DNA of 64,000 nt, from positions 2,914,001-2,978,000 of the forward strand of contig OZ241880.1 of the NCBI GenBank assembly GCA_965203505.1, read 5' to 3'. Both the position numbers and the translations under genes were made by a program. Below, one piece after another: positions 59,019 through 64,000 of this stretch. The stretch is from Bin127 sp965203505. GTDB taxonomy: Bacteria > Chloroflexota > Dehalococcoidia > Lucifugimonadales > Lucifugimonadaceae. The notes beneath the pieces are model-generated. The model was not told the DNA's origin and searched no databases. It was given only the letters and a program-made list of their open reading frames with translations. Position 1 is the stretch's first letter. Each line of letters begins with the position of its first letter.

Positions 59019-60047
59019 ATGACGGAAGTTTCGGCCAACAGGTATGCCGCGGCAGGGGTCGACCTCAATGCTGCGGCCGGCATCAAGCTAAGCATCGCGG
59101 AGATCGCGCGGGAAACATACGTAGATGGTGTGGTGTCGGCACCCGGCGGTTTCGGCGGCGTATTCGATGTCGATCCGCGGAGCGAATATCTGATTGTCTC
59201 AAGCACCGATTCGGTGGGCACGAAATTGCGCATCGCCCAAGCGATGGCAAAGCACGACACCATCGGCATCGACATCGTCAACCACTGTGTAAACGACATT
59301 CTCCCCGCCGGTGCGGAGCCGATGTTCTTTTTGGATTACATCGGAATTGGCGGCTACGAAGACCAAATGATCGCCGAAATTGTGAAGGGCGTCGCCGCCG
59401 GTTGCATCGAAAACGGCTGCGTCTTGATCGGAGGTGAGACAGCGTCGTTGCCCGGCATCTATCAAGGTGACGATTACGATCTCGTAGGTTTCATTGTCGG
59501 CCGCGTTCACCGCGAAGAACTGCTGGACCCAGAATCGACTGATGCTGGAGACGTATTAATCGCCTTGCCGTCGAGCGGACTTCACACCAACGGCTATTCG
59601 TTGGTGCGTTCGATCTTCAACACTGACAACGACCCATCATTGCTTTTCGATGAGGTACCGGGTGATGGGAGGTCGCTGGGCAACGCGCTATTGGAGCCGC
59701 ACAGATCGTATTTGAGGCAATTGAAGCCCTTGCTCAACCGGATCAAAAGCATGGCCCACATAACTGGAGGGAGTTTCGCCAAAAACGTCCCGCGAGCGCT
59801 CGGCGGCGAAGTGGGAGCGAAGATTAATGTCGATTCTTGGTCGGTACCTCCTCTCTTCGATTACATTCGGCAAATCGGTGAGATCGAAGAACGTGAGATG
59901 TTTGACGTCTTCAACATGGGTGTCGGAATGATAGTTTGCGCGGCACCGGAAGACGCCGATTCCGTTCTACAGGTGCTAGGAGATGCCTGGGTGATCGGCG
60001 AAACCACGGTGCGTCGGGGAGCCGAGGACAGAGTTGTGTTTGTTTAG
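59019..60047 (+). CDS. purM: Phosphoribosylformylglycinamidine cyclo-ligase
   Basis: A 342-residue AIR synthetase. YAAAGVDLNAAAGIKLSIAEIA near residue 8 starts the domain. GGFGGVFDVD near 43, STDSVGTKLRIAQAMAKHDTIGIDIVNHCVNDILPAGAEP (outlined) near 62-100, GGETASLPGIYQGDDYDLVGFIVG near 138 and AHITGGSFAKNVPRAL near 248 are the standard motifs. It closes the imidazole ring in an ATP-dependent step. ATG 59019 gives the usual N-terminus; the longer frame to 58908 overlaps purF and is unlikely. Confidence 0.96.
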   Translation: MTEVSANRYAAAGVDLNAAAGIKLSIAEIARETYVDGVVSAPGGFGGVFDVDPRSEYLIVSSTDSVGTKLRIAQAMAKHDTIGIDIVNHCVNDILPAGAEPMFFLDYIGIGGYEDQMIAEIVKGVAAGCIENGCVLIGGETASLPGIYQGDDYDLVGFIVGRVHREELLDPESTDAGDVLIALPSSGLHTNGYSLVRSIFNTDNDPSLLFDEVPGDGRSLGNALLEPHRSYLRQLKPLLNRIKSMAHITGGSFAKNVPRALGGEVGAKINVDSWSVPPLFDYIRQIGEIEEREMFDVFNMGVGMIVCAAPEDADSVLQVLGDAWVIGETTVRRGAEDRVVFV

Positions 60048-60097
60048 GCATAGGGCGGCCGATTAGCGTTTACACGCCGACCTTGATCGGAATTGAA

Positions 60098-61669
60098 GTG
60101 ACCGAAAAAACGAAAAGGATCGCTCTCTTGAGCGCGTATGACCGTCGAGGGATATTGGAATTTGCGAAAGGGTTGGTCGAATGCGGCTATGAGATCGTTT
60201 CCACGGGCGGCACCGGCGCTGAATTGCGGGCTAACGGAATTGGTGTCACCGAGGTATCGGAACTGACTGGATCGCCGGAGATGTTGGACGGCCGGGTAAA
60301 AACTCTCCACCCTAAAGTCCATGGCGGGTTGCTCGCTCTACGAGATCACGAAGATCACTTGCAGCAGATGGAGCGGTGGGATATCCGCGGCATCGATTTG
60401 GTCGTCAACAATCTTTACCCGTTCGTGGAGACGGTACGCGACCCAGACGTGTCGCTGAGGGACGCGTTGGAGAACATCGACATCGGCGGACCAGCGATGA
60501 CGCGGTCGGCGGCGAAGAATCACCCGCACGTCATCATCGTCGTGGATCCGGACGATTACGACCGAGTCGGGCAAATGATCCGAAACGGCGATGTGCCTCA
60601 GCGAGAACGCCGCCGCTTGGCATCGAAAGCATTCCAACACGTGGCCGCCTATGACACCGCGATCGCGAGTTATCTGCGAGATGATCCGGCAGGTGACGAA
60701 GCAGGAGGCGATGCAGACGAACTGCCTGATGAACTCACATTCGGTTACGAGTTGGTCGCACGACCACGCTACGGCGAAAATCCGCACCAGAGCGCCGGTG
60801 TATATTCGCTGCCAGGCGAAAACGATGGCATCGTCAACGCCGAACTGTTGCACGGCATCGATATGTCGTACCTGAACTACTTTGACGCCGATGCCGCTTG
60901 GGCCGTCGCCAATTCCTTCGCCGAGTTCGGAGGGCACGTAGCAGTAGTGGTAAAACATGCCAACCCATGCGGTCTGGCTGTCAGGGACAGTCAACCAGAT
61001 GCTTGGGAAGCCGCCCTCGAAGGGGATCCAGTTTCCGCGTTTGGAGGCATCGTCGCGTTTAGCGAACGATTGACCGCCGAGACCGCCCAAAGGATGCACG
61101 GACTGTTGTTGGACGTGATCGTTGCCCCCGGTTACGAGACGGAAGCATTGGCGATTCTTCGGAAGCGGCGAAGGACTCGCGTACTACGCGCGGAATCCAA
61201 TAAAAGCGCGCGTTGGGAAGTTCGATCGGTGTCAGGCGGTGCGCTGGTGCAAGAGCCAGACATCCTGACCAGCGACGTCTTGCGGGATATGAACGCGATC
61301 ACGGAGCGCCAACCGACCGAACAGGAACAACTCGATCTATTGTTCGCTTGGCGCGCATGCCGCTTCATCAAATCGAATGCCATCGTGTTTGCAAAAGATC
61401 AAACTTTGGTTGGAATGGGCGCGGGACAACCGAACCGGGTTACAAGCGTTCACCTTTCGTCCCGAGTGGCGGGTGAAAAAGCCATGGGTTCGGTAATGGC
61501 GTCGGATGCCTATTTCCCGTTTCCTGACGGCATCGAAACGGCGGTAGCGGCCGGTGTCACTGCCGTAATCCAACCAGGTGGATCGGTCAACGATGAAGCG
61601 GTGATCAACGCGGCGAACGAATTAGGCATCGCGATGGTCTTTACCGGACAACGGCACTTCTATCATTGA
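60098..61669 (+). CDS. purH: Bifunctional AICAR formyltransferase/IMP cyclohydrolase
   Basis: A 523-residue PurH, the last two steps to IMP. The MGS-like cyclohydrolase domain is seen in RIALLSAYDRRGILEFAKGL, VSTGGTGAELRANGI and KTLHPKVHGGLLALRD near residue 66. The formyltransferase domain has YGENPHQSAGVYS near 222, VVVKHANPCGLAV near 283, DPVSAFGGIVAF near 307 and GAGQPNRVTSV near 440. GTG 60098 was chosen because it begins the family's first strand (V-TEKTKRIALLSA); the ribosome-binding site is weak and the frame opens at 59936. It is the last gene of purFMH. Confidence 0.95.
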   Translation: MTEKTKRIALLSAYDRRGILEFAKGLVECGYEIVSTGGTGAELRANGIGVTEVSELTGSPEMLDGRVKTLHPKVHGGLLALRDHEDHLQQMERWDIRGIDLVVNNLYPFVETVRDPDVSLRDALENIDIGGPAMTRSAAKNHPHVIIVVDPDDYDRVGQMIRNGDVPQRERRRLASKAFQHVAAYDTAIASYLRDDPAGDEAGGDADELPDELTFGYELVARPRYGENPHQSAGVYSLPGENDGIVNAELLHGIDMSYLNYFDADAAWAVANSFAEFGGHVAVVVKHANPCGLAVRDSQPDAWEAALEGDPVSAFGGIVAFSERLTAETAQRMHGLLLDVIVAPGYETEALAILRKRRRTRVLRAESNKSARWEVRSVSGGALVQEPDILTSDVLRDMNAITERQPTEQEQLDLLFAWRACRFIKSNAIVFAKDQTLVGMGAGQPNRVTSVHLSSRVAGEKAMGSVMASDAYFPFPDGIETAVAAGVTAVIQPGGSVNDEAVINAANELGIAMVFTGQRHFYH

Positions 61670-61694
61670 TTCGGCGGATCGAATCGAAAACGAA

Positions 61695-62438
61695 ATGTCC
61701 AAGATATCGGTAGACATCACGATACCCGTGCTCAACGAAGAGCACTCGTTGCCTCGTTGCATAGGCACTTTGACCGAGTATCTTTCGAACAAAGTGGTCG
61801 GAGACTGGGACTGGTACGTAACGATCGCAGACAATGGTTCGGAAGACTCCACTCCCGAAGTGGGACGTGAATTGTCTTCGAAATACCCGAACGTCAGGTT
61901 GACCCGTCTTGAACAGCGCGGCCGCGGCAGAGCGCTGAAAAAAGCATGGATCGAGAGTGATGCCGACGTGCGTTGTTTCATGGACGTAGATCTTTCGACG
62001 CGGCTAGATTCGTTGGAACCGATGGTCGATGCCATCGCCCAAGAAGGGTACGACGTCGCGATAGGCTCTAGATTGTTGCCTCGGTCGCGGGTGGAGAAAA
62101 GAACCTTTAAACGCGAGTTTGTTTCGCGGTCTTACAATGCCTTGATCAGGCTGATGTTCCCACGCAAAACTTTCCGAGACGCTCAGTGCGGCTTCAAAGC
62201 GGTCTCGCGCGAAGTCGCTGAAACCGTCGTCCCGCACGTCGAAAACAACGGATGGTTTTTCGATACCGAGTTACTATTGCTAAGCCTGCGAGCGGGTTAC
62301 AGGATCAAGGAGATACCAGTTCACTGGGTCGACGATCCGGACACCAGGGTGCGCATCGTCTCGACGGCTAGCGAAGACTTGAAAGGCTTGTTGCGGGTTC
62401 GTTTCAACCCGGCGAACGTGGCGGGGCGCAGGTCGTAA
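61695..62438 (+). CDS. Dolichol-phosphate-glycosyltransferase-like GT2
   Basis: A 247-residue GT2 enzyme of the ALG5/DPG-synthase branch. VDITIPVLNEEHSLPRCIGTL near residue 6, VTIADNGSEDSTPEVG near 42, RGRGRALKKAWIESDADV near 76 and CFMDVDLSTRLDSL near 96 (metal-binding D-x-D) are clear. DAQCGFKAVSREVAE near 162, then NGWFFDTELLLLSLRAGYRIKEIPV-type ending, match. It likely moves glucose or mannose to polyprenyl phosphate. It lies 25 bp after purH but belongs to a different pathway. Confidence 0.93.
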   Translation: MSKISVDITIPVLNEEHSLPRCIGTLTEYLSNKVVGDWDWYVTIADNGSEDSTPEVGRELSSKYPNVRLTRLEQRGRGRALKKAWIESDADVRCFMDVDLSTRLDSLEPMVDAIAQEGYDVAIGSRLLPRSRVEKRTFKREFVSRSYNALIRLMFPRKTFRDAQCGFKAVSREVAETVVPHVENNGWFFDTELLLLSLRAGYRIKEIPVHWVDDPDTRVRIVSTASEDLKGLLRVRFNPANVAGRRS

Positions 62439-62527
62439 CTGTGCTTAGCGAACAAAAACCCGACGTTTCGGCGAATCGAGTGTTGTATTCTGATTCGTGC
62501 GATTCGAATGAATGGTGATTTCAAGCA

Positions 62528-63550
62528 ATGGTGATGCCATCAGAGGAACTCGAGTTATCGCCGCCGACTCTGCGCGGCGCGACGGTATCGATCGAGTTTC
62601 ACAACGCCCAAAGAATCCTCAGAACTGAACAGCGGAACCCAAACGTTGTGTTCGAGGTTTATGCTGACGCACCCGGGATCCTATCCGGCATCAACGAGGT
62701 CTTGCCGTTTTTGAGAGCAAGATTGCCTGCCGCCAACTCCGCAGTGTTTTCTCTCTCCGATGGAGATGAGATCAACGAAGGCGAGACGCTTCTGAGGATC
62801 TTGGCCCCGTACGCCGCATTCGGAATGTACCGAGACGTGATAACCGGGATATTTGCTTCGAGCATCGGATGGGCCACCGCGGCTCGAGAATGTGTGTTGG
62901 CGGCCCGCGAGACAAGAGTGATGGTAAGTGGTGCACCTTACATTCACCCAGATGTCGTCGACTCGATGGAGTATTCGGCTTATGTCGGAGGATGCGCAGC
63001 GGTTTCGACTGAAAAAGGTGGCGAGCGCACGGCAACTGTGCCGCAAGGTTCAATGTCCCACGATTTCGTGTTGATATGGGGCGCGGCGGATAGAGCGATG
63101 ACGGTGTACGACAGACACAGCCGGCTCGGGGCGCAGAGAGTGATGCCGGTTCCGACTGCTGGCGACGCGATCCAAGAAGCCTTGGATGCAGCGTACGCCT
63201 TGAGTGGTGGAACCAGTAACCCGCTTCGTGGCGTAAAGGTGAATGTTCCCGGGAACCTCGGCGGGGGCGTGCCAGAATTGGCCAAGGAGTTGAAAGCTCG
63301 GTTATCGGACGCGGGTTTCGGATCTGTCGATATTCACATCGCCGGCGATTTGACCCCAGAGTTGATCGAGCAGTACGAATCGTCTGGTGTTGAGGTGGGT
63401 CTCTACGTGGTTGGGAAGTACATCGCGGCTGCGAATCCAGCGCCGGTATCCGCGGCGATCAAAGAGATCGACGGCAAAGCTGTCGCCCCACGCGGGATGG
63501 CACCGGGACGTGTTGAAAATCACCGGATGTTGCAACGCGAGTTGAGTTAG
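62528..63550 (+). CDS. Nicotinate phosphoribosyltransferase-like protein (PncB family)
   Basis: A 340-residue member of the quinolinate/nicotinate phosphoribosyltransferase fold. The N-terminal domain has ISVF-like strands and LSDGDEINEGETLLRI near residue 78; GIFASSIGWATAARECVLAA near 107 is the tunnel-gating helix. VMVSGAPYIHPDVVDSMEYSAYVGG near 135, GSMSHDFVLIWG near 174 (the PncB-type G-T/S-x-x-H) and VNVPGNLGGGVPELAKEL near 238 line the PRPP site. It would make nicotinate mononucleotide in NAD salvage. It is shorter than E. coli PncB (about 400), like archaeal forms. It converges with tilS, 4-base overlap. Confidence 0.85.
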   Translation: MVMPSEELELSPPTLRGATVSIEFHNAQRILRTEQRNPNVVFEVYADAPGILSGINEVLPFLRARLPAANSAVFSLSDGDEINEGETLLRILAPYAAFGMYRDVITGIFASSIGWATAARECVLAARETRVMVSGAPYIHPDVVDSMEYSAYVGGCAAVSTEKGGERTATVPQGSMSHDFVLIWGAADRAMTVYDRHSRLGAQRVMPVPTAGDAIQEALDAAYALSGGTSNPLRGVKVNVPGNLGGGVPELAKELKARLSDAGFGSVDIHIAGDLTPELIEQYESSGVEVGLYVVGKYIAAANPAPVSAAIKEIDGKAVAPRGMAPGRVENHRMLQRELS

Positions 63551-64000
63551 GGATTCACAAGACCTGCCGTCTCAGCGTTTGAACGGTCGGTGAACAAGCG
63601 GAGTTGCAAAGCGGTTTCGTGAGTTGGTTGGAGTTTCGCCCACTCTGAAGGTCTGATCCCCGGCAACCAAGCAATTCTTCCGTCCAATGGCGAGACGACC
63701 AGAGGGATGCGATCGCGCCAAGGCGCAGCGATTTTCGTTTTAATCAAGAAATCGTTGAGTTTCACGTCATTGCTCATCCCGAGCGGGTTGAAGCGATCTG
63801 CTGTTTCTCGGTTCCGGATTTCAAGGTAACCCAATTCGGCGAGCTCGGGCGTTAGCCATGCTTCGTATGGGGAATCACTTTTGTGTGTGAAATCAATCGT
63901 CGACAATGCAGCCGTGATGCGGTATCCGTCGCCAAAATCGATGGATCCGGGGATCGGAAGATGTTTGGTGCTGAGGAGTGGTCTAGGGTACGGTGAAAGG
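63547..64000 (-). CDS. tilS: tRNA(Ile)-lysidine synthase, C-terminal part (5' end outside window)
   Basis: A frame open from the window edge to a TAA at 63547 encodes 150 residues. It matches the TilS C-terminal domain: DRFNPLGMSNDVKLNDFLI, IAAPWRDRIPLVV and GRIAWLPGIRPSEW, which help bind tRNA. The N-terminal PP-loop ATPase (SGGxDS) would lie beyond the edge. The enzyme converts C34 of tRNA-Ile(CAU) to lysidine. An internal TTG at 63906 is not the true start. Confidence 0.9.
   Translation of the reverse strand, partial: LSPYPRPLLSTKHLPIPGSIDFGDGYRITAALSTIDFTHKSDSPYEAWLTPELAELGYLEIRNRETADRFNPLGMSNDVKLNDFLIKTKIAAPWRDRIPLVVSPLDGRIAWLPGIRPSEWAKLQPTHETALQLRLFTDRSNAETAGLVNP

Noticed and set aside
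59936..60097. Upstream extension of purH overlapping purM
   Set aside because: The extension is an alternate frame of purM with no PurH similarity; GTG 60098 begins the conserved domain.
1..64000. CRISPR arrays, integrases, transposases, prophage genes, rRNA genes
   Set aside because: I looked for regularly spaced direct repeats, recombinase motifs and rRNA-like sequence and saw none. The dispersed repeats are single, irregularly placed copies.

Overview
The window looks like chromosomal DNA of a free-living, probably marine, bacterium with moderate-to-high GC and dense gene packing. A Chloroflexota affiliation (SAR202/Dehalococcoidia-like) fits best, because branched-chain-type ABC transporters, an xanthine-dehydrogenase-family subunit, enolase-superfamily and HpcH-type enzymes and a CysO/CysM-type cysteine route occur together. 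This is an inference from gene content; no 16S rRNA or other decisive marker is present. There are no insertion sequences, integrases, prophage genes, rRNAs or CRISPR arrays. One tRNA (Gly, CCC) is present.

Layout. 1-2.4 kb: a trehalose-6-phosphate synthase/phosphatase running off the left edge, a CysO-like sulfur carrier and two tiny membrane proteins. 2.5-10.9 kb: a leftward livGFHM transporter followed by an orphan molybdopterin subunit, and divergently a YjhG-type sugar-acid dehydratase. 10.9-13.2 kb: an accessory patch with a tandem-duplication scar, a small overlapping gene pair and a GC-rich secreted EF-hand protein whose start is separated from its body by a C16 tract. 13.2-24.4 kb: a potassium channel, then a defence-rich stretch (type IIG-like enzyme, RecB/RNase H-like nuclease, PD-(D/E)XK nuclease, DNA methyltransferase, HNH nuclease) with purE/purK inside it. 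24.4-27 kb: gene-poor, repeat-rich DNA around a PIG-L deacetylase. 27-32.2 kb: amidohydrolase, fmt, a divergent dnaA, orn, tenA and tRNA-Gly. 32.2-39.3 kb: enolase-superfamily enzyme, epimerase, then a leftward housekeeping group (rplY, rny, PHP phosphatase, plsY, zinc-finger membrane protein). 39.5-43.5 kb: Rrf2 regulator, moeB, cysM and an amidase. 43.5-53.1 kb: HpcH aldolase, SDR, uvrA, hotdog thioesterase, NYN nuclease, a PLP enzyme, a YihY membrane protein and a pterin-binding methyltransferase. 53.2-64 kb: dolichol-phosphate-type glycosyltransferase, lysC, thrB, a 2-hydroxyacid dehydrogenase, purF-purM-purH, a second glycosyltransferase, a PncB-like enzyme and the 3' end of tilS.

How the genes fit together. 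Purine synthesis is represented by two loci (purEK and purFMH). Sulfur assimilation appears to use a protein-bound thiocarboxylate: the carrier lies at 1.6 kb and its putative activator and synthase at 40-42 kb behind an Fe-S-type regulator. Dispersed intergenic repeats built from short hairpins with small GAA-type loops cluster around the accessory and defence regions. Most starts were chosen from family length and ribosome-binding sites and remain predictions.
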